Assembly: GCA_035624865.1 (NCBI GenBank)
Contig: DASPQS010000197.1
Location: 1-10,854, forward strand
Reading direction: 5' to 3'
DNA: 10,854 bases
Origin: JASHZA01 sp035624865
Lineage (GTDB): Bacteria; Desulfobacterota; Binatia; Binatales; Binataceae
Shown: piece after piece, positions 1 through 7,157 of the stretch
Position numbering within the stretch: the first letter of the stretch is position 1
Layout: the number at the start of each line of letters is the position of its first letter
Notes under the pieces: generated by a model
Told to the model about the DNA's origin: nothing
Database searches by the model: none
Seen by the model: the letters and a program-made list of their open reading frames with translations, nothing else
Made by a program: the position numbers and the translations under genes

Positions 1-1
1 G

Positions 2-1255
2 ACCTGGCTGCAGGTAGGGCCGCAGGCGACCCGAATCCTGGCGAGCTTCGGCGCGCAGGTGATTCGAGTCGAATGGCGCAAGCGGGGAGCGATCGATTTC
101 CTCCGCTATTTTGCGCCCTTTGCGCCGAACCATGCGACCGCTGACGGCGGGCGAGCGCAAGGCGCGGCGCACAGCTCGGGGATGCGCGGAAACTTCGACC
201 GCGGCGCGTACTTTAACAATACGAATCCCGGAAAGTACGGGGTGACCCTCAACCTGAACCATCCGAAGGGCCGCGATCTGCTGCGGCGGATGGTGCGCGA
301 GGCCAACGCCCTGTGCGAGAACTTCAGTCCCGGCCAGATGGACAAGTGGGGGCTGGGCTGCGAAGAGCTGCGCAAGCTGAATCCTAAGCTGATTTACATG
401 CAGACCACCGGGATGGGAAAGACGGGAGTCTACGAGAACTACGTGAGCTACGGCCCCACCGCCCAGGCCTTCTCAGGCCTGACGTTTCTCTCCGGACTGC
501 CCGAGCCGTATCAGCCCGCTGGCTGGGGGTACTCCTATCTCGATCATTCGCCCGGATATTTCGGTGCGATGCTGATGATGGCGGCGCTGCGGCGGCAACG
601 GGCGGAGGGAGTCGGCGCCTATATTGATATGTCGCAAGCGGAAACCGGCCTGATGCTCACCGGGACGTCGATTCTCGAATATCAACTGACCGGCAAGAAG
701 ACTACTCGTTACGGCAACCGGATGCCGTATCGCGATTGGGCGCCGCATGGCGCTTTTCGGTGCGCCGGCGAAGATAACTGGATTGCGATATCGATCCAGT
801 CCGACGCGCAGTGGCAGGCGCTGGCCGAGGAGATGGGATCGCCGGCGTGGGCGCGCGAGGGCAAGTTTGGATCCGCGGCCGGCCGCAAACAGCATGAGGA
901 CGAGCTGGAGGCGAAGCTGACCGAATTCACGGTGCAAAGCGACCGCTACGATTTGATGAACCGCCTGCAAGCACGAGGAATAGCGGCGGGAGTGGTGCAG
1001 AAGGCGGCCGATCGATTCGACCGCGACCCGCAGCTCAAGGCGCGCGGCTATTTCGTCGATCTGCCGCACAGCGAAATCGGGACCTGGCCGATCGAAGGTT
1101 TTCCGGCCAAACTCGCCGCCTCGCCCGCATACGTGGGCGGACTGACTGGCCGGGCCGCGCCGAAGCTCGGCGAGGACAACGAGTTCGTCTATCACGAGAT
1201 TTTCGGTCTCAGCAGAGAGGAACTGGCGGCGCTCAGAGAGGAGGACGTGATTTGA
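2..1255 (+). CDS. CaiB/BaiF family III CoA-transferase, catalytic-type subunit (5' truncated)
   Basis: Likely transfers CoA between acyl-CoA and a free carboxylic acid in the cytoplasm, activating acids for degradation. The reading frame is open from base 2, and its first residues (TWLQVGPQATRILASFGAQVIRVE) already match the N-terminal GP-x-A-x-x-x-L-x-x-x-GA-x-VI-x-VE signature of the family. The gene therefore starts left of the window; the GTG at 59 is an internal Val codon. About 417 residues are visible, and perhaps 15-25 are missing. The family nucleophile Asp is present in YLDHSPG (codon at 542-544), with the usual Gly four residues later and the MMAAL helix after it. The C-terminal half carries the expected GIAAGVV and LGEDNEF-type segments. 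The stop overlaps the start of the next gene by 4 bases, suggesting translational coupling and a possible two-subunit enzyme. The family is clear; the acid substrate is unknown. Confidence 0.9.
   Translation, partial: TWLQVGPQATRILASFGAQVIRVEWRKRGAIDFLRYFAPFAPNHATADGGRAQGAAHSSGMRGNFDRGAYFNNTNPGKYGVTLNLNHPKGRDLLRRMVREANALCENFSPGQMDKWGLGCEELRKLNPKLIYMQTTGMGKTGVYENYVSYGPTAQAFSGLTFLSGLPEPYQPAGWGYSYLDHSPGYFGAMLMMAALRRQRAEGVGAYIDMSQAETGLMLTGTSILEYQLTGKKTTRYGNRMPYRDWAPHGAFRCAGEDNWIAISIQSDAQWQALAEEMGSPAWAREGKFGSAAGRKQHEDELEAKLTEFTVQSDRYDLMNRLQARGIAAGVVQKAADRFDRDPQLKARGYFVDLPHSEIGTWPIEGFPAKLAASPAYVGGLTGRAAPKLGEDNEFVYHEIFGLSREELAALREEDVI
1239..1244 (+). promoter_or_regulatory. Shine-Dalgarno AGGAGG supporting a TTG start at 1252
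   Basis: AGGAGG lies inside the last codons of the upstream CoA-transferase gene, 7 bases before a TTG. The TTG overlaps the upstream TGA (shared TTGA, 1252-1255). No ATG or GTG in the same frame lies nearby before the conserved N-terminal region, so the TTG is the best start. The arrangement implies coupled translation. Confidence 0.75.
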
Positions 1256-2517
1256 CCACCGACGGAAACCTGCGCACTTCTCTCAATAACGTAGTGGTGG
1301 TCGAGGTCGGCGACCAGATGGGCGATTACGCCGCGCTGCTGCTGGCGGGCCTGGGCGCGGAGGTGATCAAACTGGAACCGCCGGAGGGATCGCCGTCGCG
1401 ATCGATCGGCCCGTTCGCTTCGCCGACGCCGGATCGCGAACAGAGCGTGTTTTTCTGGCGCTACAATCTCAACAAGAAAAGCGTAATCCTCGACGTCGAC
1501 AATCCGGCGGCTTCGGGAGCGCTCGGTCGAATCCTGGGCAAGGCCGATATTCTTCTGATGGCGGGAGAATACTTTACGGTCGCGCGCCGACTCGAGCGAT
1601 GCCGTTCCATCGCGGGCGGAAATCGCGGCCTCATAACGTGTGCGATCACGCCGTTCGGACTGGACGGTCCGTATCGCGAGCTCAAGGCGACCGACCTGAC
1701 GCAGATGGCGCTGGGCGGAATCATGGCGGTGTGCGGATACGATCCGGACAAGGACAACAATTACGACACGCCGCCGATCGCGCCCGCCATGTGGCATTCG
1801 TATCATATCGGGGGCGAGTACGCGGCGATCTCGATGATGGCGGCGCTGAATTTTCGCGATGTCACGGGGGAAGGACAGTTGATCGACGTTTCGGTGCATG
1901 AGGCGGTCAATACCTGCACTGAAATCGCGATTCCAACCTACATCTATAATGGCGAGACGGTTTTGCGGCAGACGGCGCGCCACGCGATGCCGGCGGTCAC
2001 TCAGATGCGGCTTTCGGTCAGCGCCGACAATGTATACATGCTGGCGAGCCTGAGTCCGTTCGAGCGCGAGGAGCGCGCCTTCGTCCAACTGCTCGACCAG
2101 ATCGGAATGGAGCACGTGCTGGGGAGTCCCGAATATGCGGAGCTCGAAAAGCAGGACCGCAGAGCGGCGCTGACTTACCGCAACGATCTGATAGAACAGG
2201 CGGTCGCGAGCCTGAGCGCGGAGGAGATTTTCAGGCGGGCGCAGCCGCTGGGGCTGGCATGGTCGCCGGTTCGGCGTCCCGAGGAGAACCTGGAGGATCG
2301 CCATTTTGCCGCGCGCGGCAGCTTCGCCGAGATTTATCACAGCGAACTGGGGCGCTCTCTGCGTTATCCGGGCACCGTCGCGACGGACGGCCAGGCGCCG
2401 CACATGCACTACAATCGACGAGCGCCGCGGCTCGGGGAGCATACGGAAGCGGTGCTCGAGTGGGCGGGCGTGACGCGCGATGAAATCGCGTCGATGAGAC
2501 GTCACGGCGTCGTTTAA
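1252..2517 (+). CDS. CaiB/BaiF family III CoA-transferase paralogue lacking the catalytic Asp
   Basis: A 421-aa protein of normal length for the family. The N-terminal VVVVEVGDQMGDYAALLLAGLGAEVIKLE and NLNKKSVILDVDN segments identify a CaiB/BaiF fold, and TGEGQLIDVSVHEAV (about residues 205-219) matches the conserved mid-region. Aligned by hand through the shared MMAAL helix, the Asp of the upstream paralogue corresponds here to Tyr184 (codon 1801-1803) in WHSYHIGGEYAA, and no Asp is nearby. In the established family mechanism that Asp forms the acyl-anhydride intermediate, so this chain may be a structural or CoA-binding partner. Two-subunit enzymes such as BbsEF (benzylsuccinate) and SmtAB (malate) provide a precedent. 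The TTG start is supported by AGGAGG at 7-base spacing. The gene overlaps its upstream neighbour by 4 bases and lies 37 bases before a luciferase-like gene. An independent enzyme using a different residue remains possible. Confidence 0.87.
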   Translation: MTTDGNLRTSLNNVVVVEVGDQMGDYAALLLAGLGAEVIKLEPPEGSPSRSIGPFASPTPDREQSVFFWRYNLNKKSVILDVDNPAASGALGRILGKADILLMAGEYFTVARRLERCRSIAGGNRGLITCAITPFGLDGPYRELKATDLTQMALGGIMAVCGYDPDKDNNYDTPPIAPAMWHSYHIGGEYAAISMMAALNFRDVTGEGQLIDVSVHEAVNTCTEIAIPTYIYNGETVLRQTARHAMPAVTQMRLSVSADNVYMLASLSPFEREERAFVQLLDQIGMEHVLGSPEYAELEKQDRRAALTYRNDLIEQAVASLSAEEIFRRAQPLGLAWSPVRRPEENLEDRHFAARGSFAEIYHSELGRSLRYPGTVATDGQAPHMHYNRRAPRLGEHTEAVLEWAGVTRDEIASMRRHGVV

Positions 2518-2554
2518 GATCGATTCTGATTCGAGGCGCGGAGAAGTCAGTCGA

Positions 2555-3682
2555 ATGGAATTTCATCTAATCCAGGCGGGCGCGGTCGGCAGGCGCAAGG
2601 AACTGGAGCAGGGGATGGCCGGCCAGCGGGGCGATCTGTATCAGCGCTATCTCGAAGAGGTGAAAGCCTACGTCCAGGCGGCGGACGAGCTGGGCTACTC
2701 GGGCTACGGCCACAACGAGCACCATCTGCAAATCGAAGGCTTCGAAGAAACCAACCATCCGGGAATGTCGAGCCTGTTTATCGGGCTTAATTCGAAGCGG
2801 CTGAAGGCGAATACGCTGGGCTATGTGCTGCCGACGCATAATCCGGTGCGGGTAGCGGAAGAGATCGCGACGCTCGACCATATCCTGAAAGGGCGGCTCA
2901 ACGTCGGCTTCACGCGGGGTTACCAGGCGCGATGGTTTCAGAATTATGCGGCTGTGCCGGGCGCGCATGCGACGACGCCCGACCTGGCCAAGCGGCGCGA
3001 CGAGCAGGACCGGATCAACCGCGAAATTTTCGAGGAGTCGGTCCGCATCATAAAGACCGCATGGACAAACGACGTCTTCAGCTACGAGGGCAAGTACTGG
3101 AGCTTTCCGCCGAAAGATTTGGTGCAGCCCCATTCGGCATATCTGAAATTCGGCAAGGGCGTCGATCCCGACGGGCATGTGAGGAAAATCGGAATCGCGC
3201 CGCGGCCCTATCAGAAGCCGCATCCGAAGCTCTACGGCGCGTTCGCCCACAGCATGCGGACGATCCGGTTCTGGGCGCGGGAAGGCGGCAAGCCGATCGT
3301 GCTCGCGAACAATCTCGAATTCTGCAAGCAACTGTGGGACGCATACAAGGAGGAGGCCGACAAGGCGGGCCGCACGGTGCCGCGCGAGGATATCGCCGCG
3401 TGGGGCGGAATCATTTCGATCGACCGCACGCGCGATCGCGCGCTGGCGAAGCTCGAGGAGCATTGGTGGGTCTGGGACCAATGGTTCCTGCCGTTCGATC
3501 AGGCGCGGCCGATGGCGATAGTCGGGACGCCCGACGAAGTCAGCCGGCAGATCGAGACCGCGTACGATCAGCTTCGTTTCAACGAGATCCACCTGCAAAT
3601 CGGGCAGGGCTATCTCGAGAAGAACGAAGTGATCGATGAGCTCGAGCTGTTCGCGTCGAAGGTGATGCCGCGGTTTGCGTGA
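2555..3682 (+). CDS. LLM-class (luciferase-like) flavin-dependent monooxygenase/oxidoreductase
   Basis: A 375-aa TIM-barrel protein of the bacterial luciferase-like superfamily, whose members use FMNH2 or F420H2 to oxidise or reduce small substrates in the cytoplasm. Visible signatures are GYGHNEHH (His-containing motif at residues 54-57, as in the LuxA EHH), the LKANTLGYVLPTHNPVRVAEE strand-helix unit (about 84-103), the DHILKGRLNVGFTRGYQ barrel segment (about 108-124) and WFLPFDQARP near the C-terminus. ATG at 2555 is preceded by GGAGAA at a spacing of 9. It is the third gene of the + strand operon, 37 bases after the Asp-less CoA-transferase, and a hairpin terminator follows. Family members include alkanal monooxygenases and type II Baeyer-Villiger enzymes. 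Substrate and cofactor (FMN or F420) cannot be decided here. Confidence 0.88.
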   Translation: MEFHLIQAGAVGRRKELEQGMAGQRGDLYQRYLEEVKAYVQAADELGYSGYGHNEHHLQIEGFEETNHPGMSSLFIGLNSKRLKANTLGYVLPTHNPVRVAEEIATLDHILKGRLNVGFTRGYQARWFQNYAAVPGAHATTPDLAKRRDEQDRINREIFEESVRIIKTAWTNDVFSYEGKYWSFPPKDLVQPHSAYLKFGKGVDPDGHVRKIGIAPRPYQKPHPKLYGAFAHSMRTIRFWAREGGKPIVLANNLEFCKQLWDAYKEEADKAGRTVPREDIAAWGGIISIDRTRDRALAKLEEHWWVWDQWFLPFDQARPMAIVGTPDEVSRQIETAYDQLRFNEIHLQIGQGYLEKNEVIDELELFASKVMPRFA

Positions 3683-3704
3683 TCTGAGCGAATCACGGCG
3701 GCGC

Positions 3705-3733
3705 ACTGCAAGTTCGTTTGCGGTTTAGTTTTC
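3705..3733 (+). terminator. Probable Rho-independent terminator after the first + strand operon
   Basis: An 8-bp stem (3705-3712 with 3717-3724, including two G-T wobbles) closes the very stable loop TTCG. It is followed by TTAGTTTTC. It starts 23 bases after the stop at 3682, in the 57-bp gap between two convergent genes. The T-rich tail lies only on the + side, so it would serve the + strand operon rather than the opposing gene. Confidence 0.5.
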
Positions 3734-3739
3734 GCGCGT

Positions 3740-5068
3740 CTACTTGAATCCCAATGCGGCGAGCGGGCGGCGATCCACCACCGGCACGCGCTTCGCACCG
3801 GAGGCCAACGTCACCGAGCCGGGAGTGCGCTGGAAGGGATCGGGAAGGTCGATCTCCTTCGCGTGATCCTTGAGCGCGGGGATCACCTCCTCGGCGAACA
3901 GGCGCATGCTGGTGCGGCGGTCGTCGTCGCCGACCGGACCCTGAATGCTCAGGATGATGAAGATGCCGGTGCGCAGGACGCTGAGAATCGTCTTGATTTT
4001 GGGGATTACGGTTTTTGGCGTGCCGACGATGACTTGCAGGCTGTTTTCGCCCCTGATCAGGGCGGCGCGGAGCTTGCGGCGGATATCCTCGTAATCGATC
4101 GAGGCGTCGGCGCCGAGCATCTGCTCCTTGATCTTTTCGCCGCTGATTCCGAGCCAGGCGCTGACCTGCTGTTTCGCCATGATCCGAATCGCGGCCTTGG
4201 AGTTGTAGCCCGGGGGCATCGTGAATTGCGGAGCCGAGAACGCGTTCTGGCCCCCGCCGTAAACGAAGCCGTAGGCGAGCGCCTGGGCCTTCTCCTCGGT
4301 TTCGGCGACGACGGTCGCAATCATGTAGCCGAAGTTCTCGGGGCCGGCCTGGTAGCCGTGCTTGGCGGCTTCGTCGGCGTAGAAGTCCCAGAGGTCGCAG
4401 GTCGGAGCGAGTTGCGTGCCGAGGCCGATGTAAGGGTAACGATGCTCGGCGCACCATTGCACGGTCTCGGGGCTGAGCGTGCCGGGAATCCACATCGGGG
4501 GATGCGGCTTCTGGTAGGGCAGCGCCCACGGATTAACGTGGCGGTAGTGAAAGTGCTTTCCCTCGTAACGCCACGGCCCCGGTCTGGTCCAGGCCTGCAC
4601 GATGAAGTCGTGGGCCTCGTTGAACATTTCGCGGTTGTAGGCGGGATTGGCGTTGTTGAAGAACTGCTCGGAACCTGCGCCGCGGACCCATCCGGTGACC
4701 AGGCGGCCGCGCGAGATCAGGTCGATCTCGGCGAGCTCCTCGGCCATCCGCAGCGGGTGTTTGATCACGGGCAACGGATTGCCGATGAGCACGAGGCGGA
4801 CTCGTTTTGTGCGATAGGCGAGCACGGCCGCCTCGACGTTCATCACGGAGCCCATGCAGATCGGATTGCCGTGATGCTCGTTGAGGGCGACCACGTCGAA
4901 GCCGAGGTCCTCGGCATAGCAGTATTCGTCGAGGTAGTAGCGGTAGTCGTCGGCCGCCTTTTCGCGGTCGAAGAATTTATTTGAGATGGCGAAGAACGCG
5001 CGGTTCTTGAGAATCTCTTCCTCGGGGAGCCATCGATAGGGTCGTTCGGTGAAATAGCCAATTTGCAT
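3740..5068 (-). CDS. LLM-class (luciferase-like) flavin-dependent monooxygenase
   Basis: A 442-aa luciferase-like TIM-barrel protein from a different subgroup than the 2555-3682 gene. The N-terminus MQIGYFTERPYRW is the first barrel strand. VVALNEHHGNP carries the NEHH motif, VLIGNPLPVIKHPLRMAEE follows, and LISRGRLVTGWVRGAGSEQF is the conserved R-L-x-x-G-x-x-R-G phosphate-binding segment. WRYEGKHFHYRHVNPWALPYQKPHPPMWIPG is the usual product-binding loop. The ATG at 5066-5068 is chosen because AAGGA (5077-5081) sits 8 bases upstream. A TTG six codons earlier would bury that site inside the gene. At about 440 residues it is longer than most family members (about 340-380) because of insertions after the first strand and in the C-terminal part. 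It is transcribed toward the upstream operon. Its 5' side has a 131-bp gap holding an inverted repeat. Likely FMN-dependent; substrate unknown. Confidence 0.88.
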   Translation of the reverse strand: MQIGYFTERPYRWLPEEEILKNRAFFAISNKFFDREKAADDYRYYLDEYCYAEDLGFDVVALNEHHGNPICMGSVMNVEAAVLAYRTKRVRLVLIGNPLPVIKHPLRMAEELAEIDLISRGRLVTGWVRGAGSEQFFNNANPAYNREMFNEAHDFIVQAWTRPGPWRYEGKHFHYRHVNPWALPYQKPHPPMWIPGTLSPETVQWCAEHRYPYIGLGTQLAPTCDLWDFYADEAAKHGYQAGPENFGYMIATVVAETEEKAQALAYGFVYGGGQNAFSAPQFTMPPGYNSKAAIRIMAKQQVSAWLGISGEKIKEQMLGADASIDYEDIRRKLRAALIRGENSLQVIVGTPKTVIPKIKTILSVLRTGIFIILSIQGPVGDDDRRTSMRLFAEEVIPALKDHAKEIDLPDPFQRTPGSVTLASGAKRVPVVDRRPLAALGFK

Positions 5069-5076
5069 CTCGGTAA

Positions 5077-5081
5077 TCCTT
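5077..5081 (-). promoter_or_regulatory. Shine-Dalgarno AAGGA fixing the start of the 3740-5068 gene
   Basis: On the minus strand AAGGA is followed by 8 bases and then ATG. The upstream in-frame TTG (5084-5086) lies before this site and has no ribosome-binding site of its own in view. This favours the shorter 442-aa protein. Confidence 0.7.
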
Positions 5082-5142
5082 TTCAACTACGAGGGCCGGA
5101 AATCGCCGCACGACCGAGCAAGCGTTTCCACGCGCTCCAACG

Positions 5143-5178
5143 CGATAAATTCGGGGCCCGCAGGCTCCAAGTTTATCG
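5143..5178. repeat. Interrupted inverted repeat (hairpin or operator) between two minus-strand genes
   Basis: CGATAAA (5143-5149) is mirrored by TTTATCG (5172-5178). Inside it a second GC-rich arm pairs GGGGCC (5153-5158) with GGCTCC (5163-5168) around a 4-base CGCA loop. Read as + strand RNA, 15 of 16 positions pair, two of them by G-T wobble. Read as minus-strand RNA the two wobbles become mismatches, and the single + strand mismatch becomes a wobble. It sits 21 bases beyond the stop of the hydrolase gene and about 75 bases before the luciferase-like gene. It could be a terminator or attenuator for minus-strand transcription, or a regulator-binding dyad. There is no clean T-run, so termination is not certain. 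Confidence 0.55.
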
Positions 5179-5199
5179 GCCGCCCAAGCCGCGCATCAA
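5172..5199 (-). promoter_or_regulatory. Weak candidate promoter for the 3740-5068 gene
   Basis: On the minus strand TTGATG and GATAAA are separated by 16 bases, each matching 4 of 6 sigma-70 consensus positions. The GATAAA forms part of the inverted repeat at 5143-5178, which would suit an operator. The match is weak and the host's sigma factors are unknown. Confidence 0.22.
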
Positions 5200-7104
5200 T
5201 CACGGCTGGCGGACGTGCGCAGTTGCTGTCGCCACGATACGTTCCACATCTTCGGCCAGCAACAGCCTCGCGTTTCGAAGTTCGTCAGCGGCGCGTGCGA
5301 TCGCATTCAGGTAATCGTCGTCAGTGGGATAGCGCTCCTCCAGCGATGGTCTTGGATCGCGCGAATCGAGCCTTCCCTGTTTCGTCGCGGCGAATGGAAA
5401 ATGCGAGCCGAGCAGGACCAGGTCACCGTAAGCAAAGCCGGCGCGCCGCAGATTCCAGCCGGTATGTGTACCGCGCGCAACGGTGATTTCGGGCACGCGT
5501 ACGCCCGCGCTCTCGTTGCCATCTTCGTCGGTCGCGGGAACCAGTACGATGTAGTTGCGGCCGGGCAGAGGTCGGGGCGGCTGCACGCTGTAGTCCATTT
5601 CAGCGAGTTCGTTGACGAGTCCGGGGTAGGTCACGCCGGGAATCGCGGGAAAGCCATAGGCCTGCGGCGACGGACTAACCAGGGTGCCGTCGCTGGCGCG
5701 CGGGAAGCGGCTGGGCGGCGGCAATGTTCCACGGCTAACCCATTGGTCGAGTGCCGCGAGGAGAGCTCGATGCACACAACTATATTCCGCCGGATTGGCC
5801 GGGTAGTGATTGAAGGGAAAATTTGCGGCGACGGCGCCGCCGCCATGCTGGATACTCGCGAACAGGTAGAGACGGACGTCGTCGGGAAGCGGAATATCGT
5901 TGCCCTTGCCGTCGGTCACGAGCAATCCGGCCCGTCCCTGCCAAAAGTCCGTGCTGCCTTCTGTTTGCATGATCTTCGGACACGTATCGGACGCCTGGCA
6001 GCGAGCGAGGATGCCATCGGTTCTGCCGCTGATGGGATCAGTGGTGGTAGCGTAGGAAAAAGGAAATTGATCGCCGGGAAACAGACGGTCTTCATGTTGG
6101 CGCGAAAATCGGCCCGGTTGCGCGAACGCGAAGTTGACGAACGTTTTGCGCGATCCGGCAACGCTCGCGATAACTCCGTCGAAGACTTTGCGGCCGCCCA
6201 GGTCTTCGTTGAACCCCTGCCATAGGAAGTCGCGAAGAAAACGGCCGGACTGCGAGGCGCCGTAGGCCAGAACGTAATCGGCCGCCGGCCGTGTCGCGTC
6301 GTTCAGGGGATTCGGTGTCCCGTCGGCATCGGCAGATTCATGCCGCATGAACGCGACGAAATCGCGCACGGCGGCAAACCCCAGGCCCATCACGATTGGA
6401 TCGCGCGCGGGGTAAATGAACTCGTAGATCGCACCCGCATCGAAAGCGGCGGGACGCGTTATTTCTATTTTGATCGGCGAAACGTAGCGCCATTGGCCGG
6501 GCGGAATCACAAGGCGCTGATCCTGCTCGCGCTGGCGCACCGTGAGCGTCGCCTGTCGCTCATCGATCGTGTTGGCTGGATAAGTCAGGAGGGCGCGAGC
6601 GGGATTCCGGTCGTGCTCGAAGATGAATTCGTCGCGGTTTACCGCCACGATCGGAGCGCCGTTATCGGTCGCAATCGGAAGGCGGGCGAGCAAACGATCG
6701 TCGCCCTCGGTTACGTCGCCCTGCCATCCGCTCCAAAGCAGTGTGTGGCCTTGCCGCATAAGAAAGCCGTTGCCGGCGTCCGCAGCGGAGGACGGATCGT
6801 TCACACGCGGAGCGTCGTTGAAATGGTTGAGCGCGAGCTTGTTGCCACGATTGTTGACGTCGTAAAAGATTCGCCGGCTGCCTCTTCGTAGATCAACCGG
6901 CTTGAGCAAGTAGAAATCGAAGCAGTATTCGACCCGTCCGGCCGCGTTATGTGGAGCCCTGGCAAGATTCACGATCCCGGCGTTAAGCCGATACGAAGGA
7001 TCGACCTCGGCAAATGCGCGGCCGACTATCTTCTCGTAAGGACCGACGTCGCCAAAGGTGACGCCATCGAAGGCCGGCTCGGCGCGCATTATTTCCAGCT
7101 TCAC
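5200..7104 (-). CDS. Large alpha/beta hydrolase-domain protein (esterase-like)
   Basis: A 634-aa predicted cytoplasmic hydrolase resembling the family annotated 'alpha/beta hydrolase domain' (Abhydrolase_10, named from memory). The N-terminal EPAFDGVTFGDVGPYEKIVGRA and YDVNNRGNK (about 81-89) are hallmark segments of that family. The nucleophile elbow is YGASQSGRFLR with the presumed Ser at 284, a G-x-S-Q-S-G form rather than classic G-x-S-x-G. Candidates for the rest of the triad are Glu382 in TEGSTDFW and His420 in SIQHGG, inferred from position only. GTG at 7102-7104 is taken as the start because GGAGGG lies exactly 7 bases upstream. Longer in-frame versions have no homologous-looking residues before it. 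No signal peptide is visible. It diverges from the crotonase gene across 53 bp and precedes the minus-strand luciferase-like gene by 131 bp. A role in opening esters or lactones made by oxygenases is inferred. Confidence 0.85.
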   Translation of the reverse strand: MKLEIMRAEPAFDGVTFGDVGPYEKIVGRAFAEVDPSYRLNAGIVNLARAPHNAAGRVEYCFDFYLLKPVDLRRGSRRIFYDVNNRGNKLALNHFNDAPRVNDPSSAADAGNGFLMRQGHTLLWSGWQGDVTEGDDRLLARLPIATDNGAPIVAVNRDEFIFEHDRNPARALLTYPANTIDERQATLTVRQREQDQRLVIPPGQWRYVSPIKIEITRPAAFDAGAIYEFIYPARDPIVMGLGFAAVRDFVAFMRHESADADGTPNPLNDATRPAADYVLAYGASQSGRFLRDFLWQGFNEDLGGRKVFDGVIASVAGSRKTFVNFAFAQPGRFSRQHEDRLFPGDQFPFSYATTTDPISGRTDGILARCQASDTCPKIMQTEGSTDFWQGRAGLLVTDGKGNDIPLPDDVRLYLFASIQHGGGAVAANFPFNHYPANPAEYSCVHRALLAALDQWVSRGTLPPPSRFPRASDGTLVSPSPQAYGFPAIPGVTYPGLVNELAEMDYSVQPPRPLPGRNYIVLVPATDEDGNESAGVRVPEITVARGTHTGWNLRRAGFAYGDLVLLGSHFPFAATKQGRLDSRDPRPSLEERYPTDDDYLNAIARAADELRNARLLLAEDVERIVATATAHVRQP

Positions 7105-7111
7105 GATGCAG

Positions 7112-7117
7112 CCCTCC
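7112..7117 (-). promoter_or_regulatory. Shine-Dalgarno GGAGGG fixing the GTG start of the hydrolase
   Basis: GGAGGG on the minus strand ends 7 bases before GTG (7104-7102). This favours the 634-aa protein over a 661-aa version starting further upstream, which would run almost through the whole divergent gap into the crotonase gene. Confidence 0.75.
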
Positions 7118-7139
7118 GCGAAACTCTCCCGCAGATTTT

Positions 7140-7146
7140 GGGAGGA
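7140..7146 (+). promoter_or_regulatory. Shine-Dalgarno GGGAGGA for the crotonase gene
   Basis: GGGAGGA lies 11 bases before GTG at 7158. That is slightly long but far better than the alternative ATG at 7179, which has no purine-rich site in front of it. It lies 22 bases from the opposing Shine-Dalgarno sequence of the divergent hydrolase gene. Confidence 0.6.
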
Positions 7147-7157
7147 ATAGCACAATC

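Noticed and set aside
59..61. GTG as the start of the first CoA-transferase
   Set aside because: The upstream in-frame codons from base 2 encode the conserved family N-terminus, so this GTG is an internal Val codon of a gene cut by the window edge.
1192..2505. Long open frame of 437 codons on the minus strand
   Set aside because: It lies fully opposite a well-recognised CoA-transferase. Its translation is Arg/His-rich with no domain pattern, as expected for an antisense shadow in GC-rich DNA.
2567..3706. Long open frame of 379 codons on the minus strand
   Set aside because: Opposite the luciferase-like gene at 2555-3682. The product is low-complexity and Arg/Leu-rich, with no family signature and no convincing ribosome-binding site.
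3863..4984. Open frame of 373 codons on the plus strand
   Set aside because: Antisense to the luciferase-like gene at 3740-5068, which has clear motifs. This product is Val/Gly/Ala/Asp-rich with no recognisable domain.
5084..5086. TTG as the start of the 3740-5068 gene
   Set aside because: It lies upstream of the good AAGGA site that serves the ATG at 5066-5068, and adds six residues with no family resemblance.
5215..6225. Open frame of 336 codons on the plus strand
   Set aside because: Antisense to the alpha/beta hydrolase gene. No family motif was recognised, and the hydrolase frame explains the region.
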